The notes beneath the pieces were generated by a model. That model saw only the letters and a list, made by a program, of their open reading frames with translations, did no database searches and was not told the origin of the DNA. DNA of 64,000 bases from Bradyrhizobium sp. Ash2021 (lineage in GTDB: Bacteria > Pseudomonadota > Alphaproteobacteria > Rhizobiales > Xanthobacteraceae), in assembly GCF_031202265.1 (NCBI RefSeq), contig NZ_CP100604.1, forward strand, positions 3,330,501 to 3,394,500, given 5' to 3'. Of this stretch, positions 50,479 to 60,975 are shown piece by piece (the stretch's first letter is position 1; each line of letters begins with the position of its first letter). The translations under genes and the position numbers were made by a program.

Positions 50479-51393
50479 ATGCCTGAATCCGTAAAACCAA
50501 GCGTCGCCGTGATCGGGCTGGGCTCGATGGGGTTCGGCATGGCGACCTCGCTGCGGCGGGCGGGCTTTGCCGTCACGGGCTGCGACGTCTCGGCGGAATC
50601 GGTCAAGCGGTTCGTGGCCGACGGCGGCAGCGGCGCCAAAACTCCGGCGGAAGCGGCCAAAGGCGCTGACATTGTGGTCAGCGTCGTTGTCAACGCCGCG
50701 CAGACCGAGACCATTTTGTTCGGCGCCAATGGTGTTGCTGAAACCCTGCCCAAGGGGGCGGTTTTCATTTCCTCCGCCACCATGGATCCCGATGTCGCGC
50801 GGCGGCTGGCAAAGCACCTGGAAGAATCCGGCCGGCTCTATCTGGACGCGCCGATCTCCGGCGGCGCCCAGCGCGCGGCGCAGGGCGAACTCACCATTCT
50901 GGCTTCAGGCAGTGCTGCGGCTTTTGCGAAAGCGCGGCCGGCGCTCGATGCGATGGCGGCAAAACTCTATGAACTCGGCGATGCCGCGGGCCAGGGCGCC
51001 GCGTTCAAGATGATCAACCAGCTGCTCGCCGGCGTTCATATCGCGGCGGCCTCGGAGGCGATTACGTTTGCCGCCAAGCAGGGCCTCGATATCCGGAAGG
51101 TGTATGAGGTGATCACGGCTTCCGCCGGCAATTCCTGGATGTTCGAGAACCGCATGCCGCATGTGCTGGACGGCGATTATGCGCCGCGCAGCGCGGTGGA
51201 GATTTTCGTCAAAGACCTCGGCATCATCCAGGACATGGCGCGCACGGCGAAATTCCCGGTGCCGGTCGCCGCCGCAGCGCTGCAGATGTTCTTGATGACA
51301 GCGGCCTCCGGCATGGGCCGCGACGATGACGCCTCGGTGGCGCGGATGTATGCCCGCGTCACCGGCACGGCTTTGCCGGGCGAACCGAAATAA
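50479..51393 (+). CDS. ltnD: L-threonate dehydrogenase-like 3-hydroxyacid dehydrogenase
   Basis: A 304-residue enzyme of the 3-hydroxyisobutyrate dehydrogenase family. GLGSMGFGMATSLRRAGF is the NAD-binding motif, DAPISGGAQRAAQGELTIL the substrate loop, and GAAFKMINQLLAGVHI holds the catalytic Lys; MARMYARVTG-like end is as in LtnD. It oxidises threonate at C2 to 2-oxo-tetronate. ATG 50479 is preceded by GAGGGA. Next to otnI (21 bases) and otnK, so the operon is ltnD-otnI-otnK. Confidence 0.85.
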   Translation: MPESVKPSVAVIGLGSMGFGMATSLRRAGFAVTGCDVSAESVKRFVADGGSGAKTPAEAAKGADIVVSVVVNAAQTETILFGANGVAETLPKGAVFISSATMDPDVARRLAKHLEESGRLYLDAPISGGAQRAAQGELTILASGSAAAFAKARPALDAMAAKLYELGDAAGQGAAFKMINQLLAGVHIAAASEAITFAAKQGLDIRKVYEVITASAGNSWMFENRMPHVLDGDYAPRSAVEIFVKDLGIIQDMARTAKFPVPVAAAALQMFLMTAASGMGRDDDASVARMYARVTGTALPGEPK

Positions 51394-51414
51394 ACCGACA
51401 ACAAGAGGACAGCG

Positions 51415-52197
51415 ATGCCCCGTTTTGCCGCCAATCTCTCCATGATGTTCAACGAGGTGCCGTTCCTCGACCGCTTTGATGCGGCGGCGAAAGCGGGCTT
51501 TACATCAGTCGAATTCCTGTTTCCCTACGACCATCCGGCCGAAGAAGTTGGCCAACGGCTGAAGGCCGCCGGCCTGACGCAGGCGTTGTTCAATTTGCCG
51601 CCGGGCGATTGGGCGGCCGGCGAAAAGGGCTTTGCCGCGCTGCCGGAGCGCTTCGACGATCTCAAGCAGAGTCTGCAGACCGCGCTGCCTTATGCGCAGG
51701 CGACCGGCGTCAAGCGGCTGCATCTGATGGCCGGCATCGCCAGCCGCAGCGAGCGCAAGGCGGTCGAGGCGTTTTATAAATCGGTGGCATGGGCCGCGGA
51801 ATTTTTTGCGCCGCATGGCCTCGATGTCGTGATCGAGCCGATCAATCCGCGCAACGTGCCCGGCTATTTCCTCAACGACTTCAACTTCGCGCACGATTTG
51901 ATCAACGAATTGAAGATTCCCAATCTGAAACTGCAGTTCGACATCTATCACTGCCAGATCATCCATGGCGACGTCACCATGCGACTGCGCGATATGATGC
52001 CGGTGATCGGCCACATCCAGATCGCCAGCATCCCCTCGCGCAACGAACCTGACGGCGAGGAGCTGAACTATCCGTTCCTGTTCACCGAACTCGACAAGCT
52101 CGGCTATGGCGGCTTTGTCGGCTGCGAATACAATCCGCGGGCCAAGACCACCGATGGCCTTGCCTGGTTCAAACCCTATGCCGGAGTAAAACCGTGA
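51415..52197 (+). CDS. otnI: 2-oxo-tetronate isomerase (hydroxypyruvate isomerase family)
   Basis: A 260-residue TIM-barrel isomerase. MPRFAANLSMMFNEVPFLDR is the conserved opening of the OtnI/Hyi family, and metal/catalytic glutamates lie in VVIEPINPRNVPGYF and GFVGCEYNPR, with the Asp/His pair in LQFDIYHCQI. It moves the carbonyl from C2 to C3 to yield 3-oxo-tetronate. It overlaps otnK by four bases (GTGA), i.e. translationally coupled. Confidence 0.88.
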   Translation: MPRFAANLSMMFNEVPFLDRFDAAAKAGFTSVEFLFPYDHPAEEVGQRLKAAGLTQALFNLPPGDWAAGEKGFAALPERFDDLKQSLQTALPYAQATGVKRLHLMAGIASRSERKAVEAFYKSVAWAAEFFAPHGLDVVIEPINPRNVPGYFLNDFNFAHDLINELKIPNLKLQFDIYHCQIIHGDVTMRLRDMMPVIGHIQIASIPSRNEPDGEELNYPFLFTELDKLGYGGFVGCEYNPRAKTTDGLAWFKPYAGVKP

Positions 52198-53483
52198 CGC
52201 TGGCCGGCAAATTATTTCTCGGCTGCATTGCCGACGACTACACCGGCGCCTCCGATCTCGCCAATACGTTGACGCGCGCGGGCCTGCGTACGGTGCAAAC
52301 CATCGGGGTGCCCTCCGACAATCTGGCGCTCCCCGAGGTCGATGCAGTCGTCGTCTCGCTGAAGAGCCGCTCGATCGAAGCGGGTTTGGCGGTGACGCGC
52401 TCGCGCGCGGCGGAAAAATGGCTGCGCAGCCGCGGCGCGGATCACGTGCTGTTCAAGATCTGCTCGACCTTCGATTCCACCGATGCGGGCAATATCGGGC
52501 CGGTCATGGACGCGCTGCGCGCGGAGTCTGCCGACACAATAGTGCTGGTGACGCCGGCCTTTCCGGAAACCGGCCGCACCGTCTATCAGGGCAATCTGTT
52601 CGTAGGCCTGGTGCCGCTGAACGAAAGCCCGCTAAAGGATCATCCGCTCAATCCGATGCATGATTCCAATCTGGTGCGGGTGCTGGCGCGCCAGAGCAAG
52701 ACCAGGGTCGGGCTGATTGCCCTTGCAACGCTGACGCGCGGTCCGGATGCGGTCCGCGCGCAACTGGCCGATCTCTCGGCCAAGGGGTTTGGCGCGGCCA
52801 TTATCGATGCGGTGTTCGACCGCGACCTCGAAACCATCGGCAGCGTCGCGCTGGATCATCGCTTGTCTGTCGGCGCCTCCGGTATCGGGTTAGGCATCGC
52901 CCGGGCGCTTGTCGCCTCCGGCAAGGTCAAATCGAGCGCGCCAAGTGCCGTTCCCGATACGCCGGTCGGCGGACCCGCGGCGTGTCTCGCCGGCAGTTGC
53001 TCGCAGGCGACGCTGCAGCAGATCGCCAACGCCGAAAAGACGATGCCGGTGCTGCTTCTCGATCCCGAGCGCGTCGTGGCCGGCAAGGACGAAGCCGGGC
53101 GCGCGCTGGCCTGGGCGAAGACGCGAATCAATCAAGGCCCGATCCTGATCGCCAGTAGTTCGACGCCGGAAGAGGTCGCAGCTCTGCAGTCACGTCATGG
53201 CCGTGATGCAGCCGGACATGCCATCGAGCAGGCGATGGCCGATATCGCCGAAGGCCTGGTTCAATCCGGCGTGCGCAGATTGGTGGTCGCCGGTGGTGAA
53301 ACTTCAGGCGCCGTCGTGGATCGGCTGCGGATTCCCGGCTTTCTGGTTGGCGCAGAAATCGCTGCAGGCGTGCCGGTTTTACGCGCGGTCGGTGCCAACA
53401 ATGGTGAAATGTTGCTTGCACTGAAATCAGGCAATTTCGGCGGTCCGGAATTTTTCTCCGACGCTCTCGCATTGATGCGCTGA
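52194..53483 (+). CDS. otnK: 3-oxo-tetronate kinase (DUF1537)
   Basis: A 429-residue four-carbon acid sugar kinase. LGCIADDYTGASDLANTLTR at the N terminus carries the substrate Asp pair, FKICSTFDSTDAGNIGPVMD the second N-terminal motif, and VVAGGETSGAVV near residue 365 the nucleotide-binding loop of the C-terminal domain. It phosphorylates 3-oxo-tetronate at C4, making the substrate of OtnC. Starts at GTG 52194 within the otnI stop. With this gene the four-step pathway from threonate to dihydroxyacetone phosphate is complete; no dedicated regulator is adjacent. Confidence 0.9.
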   Translation: MTLAGKLFLGCIADDYTGASDLANTLTRAGLRTVQTIGVPSDNLALPEVDAVVVSLKSRSIEAGLAVTRSRAAEKWLRSRGADHVLFKICSTFDSTDAGNIGPVMDALRAESADTIVLVTPAFPETGRTVYQGNLFVGLVPLNESPLKDHPLNPMHDSNLVRVLARQSKTRVGLIALATLTRGPDAVRAQLADLSAKGFGAAIIDAVFDRDLETIGSVALDHRLSVGASGIGLGIARALVASGKVKSSAPSAVPDTPVGGPAACLAGSCSQATLQQIANAEKTMPVLLLDPERVVAGKDEAGRALAWAKTRINQGPILIASSSTPEEVAALQSRHGRDAAGHAIEQAMADIAEGLVQSGVRRLVVAGGETSGAVVDRLRIPGFLVGAEIAAGVPVLRAVGANNGEMLLALKSGNFGGPEFFSDALALMR

Positions 53484-53670
53484 TCGCGTCTCCCCGTTCA
53501 TTTGTTGGTGACGGCTGTCGACTACCGTAGTTTCACGGACTGCCAAATTAACACAACCTCAGCAGGCGTTAGGGCTTGGTGCAGGCAGGCGGTCCCGCGC
53601 TCTAACGGACTCTGAAGCTCGTCACATCAGGCGCGCCCCACGCGCCCAAAAAACCAAGAGATTCCCAGCC

Positions 53671-55362
53671 ATGCTCGCCAAATACTCGATCCGCGCCAAA
53701 ATCATCGCCGTCGTCGCCTTCCTGCTCGCCGCGATGACGGGCATGGGCCTGCTCGCGGTCAAGAACATGCGCGCGATGAATGCCAACACCGTCGATATCG
53801 CGACGATCTGGCTGCCGAGCGTCCGGGTGCTGGGCGATTTGCGCGCCGGCATCATCACCTACCGTAACGTGATCCGCGAGCACATGCTGTCGGAGACGCT
53901 TGAGGAAAAGCAAGCCGCGGAAAAGACCCTGGCGGGCGTGGTCGAGAGCAACAACAAGATCCGCGCGACCTACGAGCCGATGATTACCGCGCCGGAAGAG
54001 CGCGCGCTCTACAACGAATGGTCGCAGGTCTGGGACAAATACCAGAAGGGCACCGAGGAAGTGATGGCGCTGTCCCGCAAGGCCGCCGGCAAGAGTCCGA
54101 CCGAGGCGCATGAATTGAACACCAAGACCGTGAACAAGATCGGGCTCGAGGCGGACGCCATCCTGAAAAAGGACATCGACCTCAACAACACCGGCGCCGA
54201 CAAGGCGGCGCAGGATGCCGCCGACAGCTACAGTTCGGCGTTGATGATGCTCGCGGCCATCCTTGGTGCTGCCGTCATCATCGGCATCGGCGTCAGCTTC
54301 TATCTGGTTCGCGACGTCTCGACCGGTATATCTTCGATCGTCACCCCGATGCAGGCGCTGGGCAAGGGCGATCTGAGTGCAAACGTGCCGCATCAGGGCG
54401 AGAAGACCGAGATCGGCGCCATGGCCGACGTGCTGCAGGTGTTCAAGCAAGCCCTGATTGCCAAGAAGGCCGCCGATGAGGCTGCCGCGCTTGACGCGGA
54501 AGCCAAGATCGAGCGCGGCCGCCGGGTCGACAGCATCACCCGCAATTTCGAATCGATGATCGGCGAGATCGTTCAGACGGTATCGTCTGCGTCGACACAG
54601 CTCGAAGCCTCGGCCGGTACGCTGTCGAAGACGGCGGAACGTTCGCAGCAATTGACCACCGCGGTGGCGGCGGCCTCCGAGGAAGCCTCCACCAACGTGC
54701 AGTCGGTGGCGTCGGCGACCGAGGAACTGTCGTCCTCCGTCAACGAGATCAGCCGCCAGGTCCAGGAATCGGCGCGGATGGCCACCGACGCCGTCGGTCA
54801 GGCCCGCACCACCAACGACCGGGTCAGCGAATTGTCGAAGGCGGCCAGCCGCATCGGCGACGTCGTCGAACTGATCAATACCATCGCCGGCCAGACCAAC
54901 TTGCTGGCACTCAACGCCACCATCGAGGCGGCGCGCGCCGGCGAGGCCGGCCGCGGCTTTGCGGTCGTGGCGTCCGAAGTGAAGGCGCTGGCCGAGCAGA
55001 CCGCGAAGGCCACCGGCGAGATCGGCCAGCAGATCACCGGCATCCAGGCCGCGACCCAGGACTCGGTGAACGCGATCAAGGAAATCAGCGGCACCATCGA
55101 GAGACTGTCGGAGATATCCTCGACCATTGCGGCGGCGGTGGAAGAGCAGGGTGCTGCGACGCAGGAGATTTCCCGCAACGTGCAGCAGGCGTCCCAAGGC
55201 ACTCAGCAGGTCTCCGCCAACATCACCGACGTGCAGCGCGGCGCCAGCGAGACCGGCTCGGCCTCGTCGCAGGTGCTCTCCGCGGCCCAGTCGCTCTCGG
55301 GCGACAGCAACCGCCTCAAGCTCGAAGTCGGCAAGTTCCTGGATTCGGTCCGGGCGGCCTGA
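53671..55362 (+). CDS. Methyl-accepting chemotaxis protein
   Basis: A 563-residue transducer: helix 1 at residues 10-30 ([20 protein letters not shown]), a four-helix-bundle type periplasmic domain (about 31-185), helix 2 around [20 protein letters not shown], a HAMP linker ([20 protein letters not shown]) and a long cytoplasmic signalling domain containing [20 protein letters not shown] and the hairpin tip [24 protein letters not shown] sequence (here [20 protein letters not shown]). It senses an unknown stimulus and relays it to CheA. Same gene type follows at 55586. A terminator separates them. Confidence 0.92.
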   Translation: MLAKYSIRAKIIAVVAFLLAAMTGMGLLAVKNMRAMNANTVDIATIWLPSVRVLGDLRAGIITYRNVIREHMLSETLEEKQAAEKTLAGVVESNNKIRATYEPMITAPEERALYNEWSQVWDKYQKGTEEVMALSRKAAGKSPTEAHELNTKTVNKIGLEADAILKKDIDLNNTGADKAAQDAADSYSSALMMLAAILGAAVIIGIGVSFYLVRDVSTGISSIVTPMQALGKGDLSANVPHQGEKTEIGAMADVLQVFKQALIAKKAADEAAALDAEAKIERGRRVDSITRNFESMIGEIVQTVSSASTQLEASAGTLSKTAERSQQLTTAVAAASEEASTNVQSVASATEELSSSVNEISRQVQESARMATDAVGQARTTNDRVSELSKAASRIGDVVELINTIAGQTNLLALNATIEAARAGEAGRGFAVVASEVKALAEQTAKATGEIGQQITGIQAATQDSVNAIKEISGTIERLSEISSTIAAAVEEQGAATQEISRNVQQASQGTQQVSANITDVQRGASETGSASSQVLSAAQSLSGDSNRLKLEVGKFLDSVRAA

Positions 55363-55389
55363 CAACAACGCCACTGGCGACAATCGATC

Positions 55390-55418
55390 AGCCCGGCCCA
55401 AAAGGGGCCGGGCTTTTT
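55390..55418 (+). terminator. Rho-independent terminator between the chemoreceptor genes
   Basis: AGCCCGGCCC (55390-55399) and GGGCCGGGCT (55405-55414) form a perfect 10-bp stem with an AAAAG loop, followed by a run of T ending at 55418. It starts 28 bases after the first chemoreceptor's stop, so the second gene has its own promoter. Confidence 0.92.
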
Positions 55419-55585
55419 GCATTGGGCTATGCGTTGCGAAGTTCGGTCACGGGCTAGGTAGTTCCACTGAACCCCATTAACCTTCCATAGTTCTACAGCC
55501 GGTATCTTCCAGCAGTCGCGCTGGTCACTTGTCTTCGCTTGCCGTCGCGGCTCACCCAATTCCGGGAAGTCAAAGGTTCGGCGAA

Positions 55586-57616
55586 ATGATCAAGCTCAAT
55601 CGCATCGGGTACAAACTGGGTCTGGCGGGCGCCGTCGGCGTCTTGCTGGCGATGGGCATGGCCGCCAACCAGATGATGACCGACGCATCGGTGGCGGCCG
55701 TTAACGACCGTGCCGGCCGCTCGCAACGGGTGTCCGACGCCGCGCTGGCCGCCAACCTGGCGATGCGGCAGATGGAGCTCGCGGGGCGCAACATCAGATT
55801 GTCGAGGACTCCCGCCGAAGTCGAAAAGCACTTCGCCCAACTGGAGCGCCTGAAAGCGTCCGAAACCAGCCAGTTGGAAGCCGCACTGGCGAGCGCCCAG
55901 AAGCCGGAGACCCGGGAGCGGCTGCAGAAAATAAAATCCCTGATGGACCGTTTCAGTGCCGGCGTGGAGGAGATCGCGAAAGCGCAGGCAGCACTTCTCG
56001 CGCAGATCGACAAGCGCTCGGCGATCTCAGGTGAATGGACCAAGGCTATCGAGGCCGAACTGGCTTCGCCGGCAATGACCAAGCTGGACAATCGCGCCGA
56101 GGTCGAAAAGCTGCTGCATCAGGCCGACGCCAAGGTGAACGCGCTAAAGGCCATGGTCTGGCGGTTAGGCGCCACCGGCGATGCCAGCCTGATCGACCAG
56201 ATTGCGAAGACCCAGACCGCGCTCAAGACCATTTTCAACCTGTTGCGGGGCGAGGCCGATGACCGCGAATTGCTCTCCGTGATTAGCTCGCTGGATTCGG
56301 TCGTCAAACGTTTCCTCGCTGCCAATGACGACGTCGTCAGGACCGAGGCGCTGAAGGACGACATTATTGCCAATCGTGCGGTCAAGTTTGCCAATGAGGC
56401 CGCCGAATTGATGGAAATGACGGTCAGTACCGCACAAAAGAATTCGGCGGTTTCCAGAGACGAGGTTGCGGCCGAGACCGCGCAGGCCAATCGCATCAAC
56501 CTGATCATGGCCGGGATCGTCATCCTGACCCTGGTCGCCTCAGGCGTATTCTCCTTCCTCGGGATCGCGCGTCCGATGACGCGCCTGAACCGCGCGCTGG
56601 GCGAGATGGCCGGCGGCAAGCTCGATATCGAAATTCCCGGCGCCGGCCGCGGCGACGAGATCGGCGACCTCGCCAAGACCGTCACCGTGATCCGCGAGAA
56701 CGCCGAGCAAAAGGCGCGCGACGAGGCGGCGGCCAAGACCAGGCAGGAACAGATCGCTGCCGAACAACGCAAGGCGGACATGATCCGGCTCGCCAATGAT
56801 TTCGAAGGTGCCGTCGGCGAGATCGTCGAGACCGTGTCGTCGGCTTCGACCGAGCTCGAGGCGTCGGCCGGCACGCTCACCTCGACGGCGGAGCGCTCGC
56901 AGGAACTCACCACCATGGTCGCCGCCGCTTCCGAGGAAGCGTCGACCAACGTGCAGTCGGTGGCGTCGGCGACTGAGGAACTGTCGACCTCCGTCAACGA
57001 AATCAGCCGCCAGGTCCAGGAATCGGCACGGATGGCCTCCGAGGCCGTCGGCCAGGCCCGCACCACCAACGACCGGGTCAGCGAATTGTCCAAGGCGGCC
57101 TCCCGCATCGGCGATGTGGTCGAGCTGATCAATACCATCGCCGAACAAACCAATCTGCTGGCGCTCAACGCCACCATCGAGGCCGCGCGTGCCGGCGAAG
57201 CCGGCCGCGGTTTTGCGGTGGTGGCGTCCGAAGTGAAGGCGCTGGCCGAGCAAACCTCCAAGGCGACCGGCGAGATCGGTCAGCAGGTCGCCGGCATCCA
57301 GGCCGCAACCCAGGACTCGGTGAACGCGATCAAGGAAATCAGCGGCACCATCGAAAGGCTGGCGGAGATCTCCTCGACCATTGCAGCCGCGGTGGAAGAG
57401 CAGGGTGCCGCGACGCTGGAAATCTCCCGCAACGTGCAGCAGGCCGCCCAGGGCACCCACCAGGTCTCCGCCAACATCACTGACGTGCAGCGCGGCGCCA
57501 GCGAGACCGGCTCGGCCTCCTCGCAGGTTCTGTCCGCGGCGCAGTCGCTGTCCGGCGACAGCAACCGCCTCAAGCTCGAGGTCGGCAAGTTCCTGAACTC
57601 GGTGCGGGCGGCGTAA
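55586..57616 (+). CDS. Methyl-accepting chemotaxis protein
   Basis: A 676-residue transducer with a larger periplasmic part than its neighbour: helix 1 ([20 protein letters not shown]), a long helical sensor of about 290 residues ([20 protein letters not shown] and following) that could be a helical bimodular domain, helix 2 ([20 protein letters not shown]), HAMP ([20 protein letters not shown]) and a signalling domain. The last 250 residues are almost identical to those of the preceding gene. ATG 55586 is chosen because the transmembrane helix starts shortly after it; an upstream in-frame start adds a non-family leader. Confidence 0.9.
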   Translation: MIKLNRIGYKLGLAGAVGVLLAMGMAANQMMTDASVAAVNDRAGRSQRVSDAALAANLAMRQMELAGRNIRLSRTPAEVEKHFAQLERLKASETSQLEAALASAQKPETRERLQKIKSLMDRFSAGVEEIAKAQAALLAQIDKRSAISGEWTKAIEAELASPAMTKLDNRAEVEKLLHQADAKVNALKAMVWRLGATGDASLIDQIAKTQTALKTIFNLLRGEADDRELLSVISSLDSVVKRFLAANDDVVRTEALKDDIIANRAVKFANEAAELMEMTVSTAQKNSAVSRDEVAAETAQANRINLIMAGIVILTLVASGVFSFLGIARPMTRLNRALGEMAGGKLDIEIPGAGRGDEIGDLAKTVTVIRENAEQKARDEAAAKTRQEQIAAEQRKADMIRLANDFEGAVGEIVETVSSASTELEASAGTLTSTAERSQELTTMVAAASEEASTNVQSVASATEELSTSVNEISRQVQESARMASEAVGQARTTNDRVSELSKAASRIGDVVELINTIAEQTNLLALNATIEAARAGEAGRGFAVVASEVKALAEQTSKATGEIGQQVAGIQAATQDSVNAIKEISGTIERLAEISSTIAAAVEEQGAATLEISRNVQQAAQGTHQVSANITDVQRGASETGSASSQVLSAAQSLSGDSNRLKLEVGKFLNSVRAA

Positions 57617-57795
57617 CGCCGCCGGCTGGCGGCTCCGGTTCCGGCCGCGGGCGTGCAGGCACGAGCTATGCCGGGGAAGTGAAGGCCGCCTGCGCGCCGC
57701 TGCGTTGGCATTCCGGTTCGATTCGGGTAAATCGGCCCGAGCGGATTGGCCTTTCGGGAAGCCAATTACCGCCTTTCCAGGGGGTTGCCTCGTTT

Positions 57796-60700
57796 ATGAT
57801 CGCATTGGTCCGTATCGCGCTGAGCAGGCCGTATACGTTTGTCGTGCTCGCGCTGCTGCTTCTGATCATCGGACCGCTGGCGGCGCTGCGCACGCCGACC
57901 GACATTTTTCCGGATATTCGCATCCCCGTGATCGGGGTGGTCTGGCAATATACCGGCCTGCCGCCGGACCAGATGGCCGGGCGCATCACCTCGCCGTTTC
58001 AGCGCGCGCTGACGACGACCGTTAACGATATCGATCACATCGTCGCCAATTCCTATAACGGCTTTGGCATCATCAAGATCTTCTTCCAGCCGACCGTCGA
58101 CATCCGGATCGCGAACGCGCAAGTGACCGCGATCTCGCAGACCCTGATCAAGCAGATGCCGCCGGGCGCAACGCCGCCCTTGATCCTCAACTACAGCGCG
58201 TCCACCGTTCCGATCATCCAGGTTGCGTTGTCCGGCGACGGCCTCACCGAGCAGAACCTCGCCGATATCGGCATCAACCAGCTCCGCACCCCGCTGGTTA
58301 CCGTGCCCGGTGCTGCGATCCCGTATCCGTTCGGCGGCAAGCAGCGCCAGGTCCAGATCGATCTCAATTCGACGGCGCTGCAGGCGCGCGGCCTGTCCGG
58401 ACAGGACGTCGCCAATGCGCTGGCTGCACAGAATTTGATCACGCCGGTCGGCACCCAGAAGATCGGGCAGTTCGAATACAACATCCAGCTCAACAACTCG
58501 CCGCTGAAGATGGAAGACCTCGGCGCCCTGCCGATCAAGACCGTCAACGGCGCGATGGTCTATGTCCGCGATGTCGCTACCGTGCGCGATGGCAACCCGC
58601 CGCAAACCAATATCGTTCACGTCGACGGCAACCGCTCGGTGCTGATGATGGTGCTGAAAGCCGGCGCGATCTCGACGCTGGATATCATCGCCGGCATCAA
58701 GCAGAAGGTGATCGACGTCAAGGATCAGCTACCGGATGCGTTGAAGATCGGCTTCATCGGCGACCAGTCGCTGTTTGTCCGCGGCGCCATCACCGGCGTC
58801 GCCAATGAAGGCGTGATCGCAGCCCTCCTGACCAGCGTGATGATCCTGCTGTTTCTGGGAAGCTGGCGTTCGACCGTCATCATCGCCGTCTCGATCCCGC
58901 TGTCGGTCTTGGGCGCCATCATCATGCTGTCGGCGATCGGCGAGACGCTCAACATCATGACGCTGGGCGGGCTGGCGCTCGCGGTCGGCATTCTCGTCGA
59001 CGATGCCACCGTCACCATCGAGAACATCAATTACCATCTCGAGCAGGGCAAGCCGGTCGAGCAATCGATCCTGGACGGCGCCAACCAGATCGTGACGCCG
59101 GCCTTCGTCTCGCTGCTTTGCATCTGCATCGTGTTCGTGCCGATGTTCTTCCTGACCGGCGTCGCGCGCTTCCTGTTCGTGCCGATGGCCGAAGCCGTGA
59201 TGTTCGCGATGATCTGGTCGTTCATTCTGTCGCGCACGCTGGTGCCGACGATGGCGAACTATCTCTTGAAGGCGCATGTCCAACATGACGGCGAGCCGCC
59301 GCGGTCGCGCAATCCCTTGGTGCGCTTCCAGCGCGGTTTTGAGGCGCGGTTCGAGCGCGTCCGCAGCACCTATCGCGATCTGTTGTCGATGGCGCTCGGG
59401 CGGCGGCCGCTGTTCGTGACCGGTTTCCTCGGCATCGTCGCGGTCTCGTTCCTGCTGGTGCCGTATCTCGGCCGCAACTTCTTTCCCTCCGTCGACGCCG
59501 GCAACATCCTGATGCATGTGCGGACACAAGTGGGCACGAGGGTCGAGGAAACCGCCAACCAGCTCGCCGACGTGCAAAAGGCGATCCGCAAGATCATCCC
59601 GCCTGACCAGATCGATACGCTGGCCGACAACATCGGCATGCCGATTTCCGGCATCAACATGACCTACAATAATACCGGCGTGATCGGCCCGCAGGATGGC
59701 GACGTCCAGATCAAGCTCAAAGAAGGCCACCGCCCGACCGCCGACTATGTCCAGCTGCTGCGTGAACAATTGCCGCGGCAGTTTCCCGGCTTGAGTTTTG
59801 CGTTCCTGCCCGCCGACATCGTCAGCCAGATCCTCAATTTCGGCGCGCCGGCGCCGATCGATCTGCAGATCCGCGGCGCCAATCTCGAAGCCAATTTCGC
59901 CTATGCCAACAAGCTGCTGAGCCAGATCCGCCGGATTCCCGGCATCGCGGATGCGCGGATCCAGCAATCGCCGAACAATCCGACCTTCAACATCGATGTC
60001 GACCGCACCCGGGCGCAATATGTCGGTTTGACCGAGCGCGACGTAACCAACAGCCTCGTCGTCAACCTCGCCGGCAGTTCGCAGGTCGCGCCGACCTACT
60101 ATCTGAACCCGGATAACGGCGTGTCCTATTCGATCGTGATGCAGACGCCGCAATACCAGATCGACTCGCTGAGCGCGTTGCAGACGCTGCCGATCACCGC
60201 GACCGGCAACCCGCAGTCGCCGATCCTCGGCGGCATTGCCGACATCAAGCGCACGATCTCCAGCGCCGTGGTGTCGCAATACGACATCCAGTCGATGGTG
60301 CAGATCTACGCCACCCCGCAGGGGCGCGACCTCGGCGCGGTCGCGGCCGACGTGCGGCAGGTGATATCAGATACCGCTAGGGAAGTGCCGAAGGGCTCGT
60401 CGGTGGTTCTGCTCGGCCAGGTGCAGACCATGAACAGCGCCTTTTCCGGCTTGCTGTTCGGATTGCTTGCCGCAGTTGTGCTGATCTATTTCCTGATCGT
60501 GGTGAACTTCCAGTCCTGGTCCGATCCGTTCGTGATCATCACCGCGCTGCCGGCAGCCCTTGCCGGCATCGTCTGGATGCTGTTCACGACGCAGACCACG
60601 CTGTCGGTGCCGGCGCTGACCGGCGCCATCATGTGCATGGGCGTTGCCACCGCCAACAGCGTGCTGGTGATCAGTTTTGCGCGCGAACGTTACGAAGAGC

Positions 60701-60975
60701 TCGGCGACCCCATCGCGGCGGCGCTGGAGGCCGGTTTCGTCCGGTTCCGCCCGGTGCTGATGACGGCGCTGGCGATGATTATCGGCATGACGCCGATGGC
60801 GCTGGGTCTCGGCGAGGGCGGCGAGCAGAACGCGCCGCTCGGGCGCGCCGTGATCGGCGGCTTGATCTTCGCGACGATCGCCACCCTGATGTTTGTTCCC
60901 GTGGTATTCAGTATGGTACACAAGAAACAGGGCGTCACTGCCGCCGCCTCACCGGAGATGCCGAATGCCCACTGA
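57796..60975 (+). CDS. RND efflux permease (chromosomal copy)
   Basis: A 1059-residue RND pump: MIALVRIALSRPYTFVVLAL as helix 1, LRTPTDIFPDIRIPVIGVVW after it, LAVGILVDDATVTIENINYH for helix 4 with its Asp pair, GRNFFPSVDAGNILMHVRTQ and PADIVSQILNFGAPAPIDLQ in the second half, and GLGEGGEQNAPLGRAVIGGL near the end. AGGGGG precedes ATG 57796. It overlaps the adaptor gene by 11 bases. Aligned by eye it is clearly homologous over its whole length to the permease at 29854. No outer-membrane gene follows, so it must use one from elsewhere. Confidence 0.92.
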   Translation: MIALVRIALSRPYTFVVLALLLLIIGPLAALRTPTDIFPDIRIPVIGVVWQYTGLPPDQMAGRITSPFQRALTTTVNDIDHIVANSYNGFGIIKIFFQPTVDIRIANAQVTAISQTLIKQMPPGATPPLILNYSASTVPIIQVALSGDGLTEQNLADIGINQLRTPLVTVPGAAIPYPFGGKQRQVQIDLNSTALQARGLSGQDVANALAAQNLITPVGTQKIGQFEYNIQLNNSPLKMEDLGALPIKTVNGAMVYVRDVATVRDGNPPQTNIVHVDGNRSVLMMVLKAGAISTLDIIAGIKQKVIDVKDQLPDALKIGFIGDQSLFVRGAITGVANEGVIAALLTSVMILLFLGSWRSTVIIAVSIPLSVLGAIIMLSAIGETLNIMTLGGLALAVGILVDDATVTIENINYHLEQGKPVEQSILDGANQIVTPAFVSLLCICIVFVPMFFLTGVARFLFVPMAEAVMFAMIWSFILSRTLVPTMANYLLKAHVQHDGEPPRSRNPLVRFQRGFEARFERVRSTYRDLLSMALGRRPLFVTGFLGIVAVSFLLVPYLGRNFFPSVDAGNILMHVRTQVGTRVEETANQLADVQKAIRKIIPPDQIDTLADNIGMPISGINMTYNNTGVIGPQDGDVQIKLKEGHRPTADYVQLLREQLPRQFPGLSFAFLPADIVSQILNFGAPAPIDLQIRGANLEANFAYANKLLSQIRRIPGIADARIQQSPNNPTFNIDVDRTRAQYVGLTERDVTNSLVVNLAGSSQVAPTYYLNPDNGVSYSIVMQTPQYQIDSLSALQTLPITATGNPQSPILGGIADIKRTISSAVVSQYDIQSMVQIYATPQGRDLGAVAADVRQVISDTAREVPKGSSVVLLGQVQTMNSAFSGLLFGLLAAVVLIYFLIVVNFQSWSDPFVIITALPAALAGIVWMLFTTQTTLSVPALTGAIMCMGVATANSVLVISFARERYEELGDPIAAALEAGFVRFRPVLMTALAMIIGMTPMALGLGEGGEQNAPLGRAVIGGLIFATIATLMFVPVVFSMVHKKQGVTAAASPEMPNAH

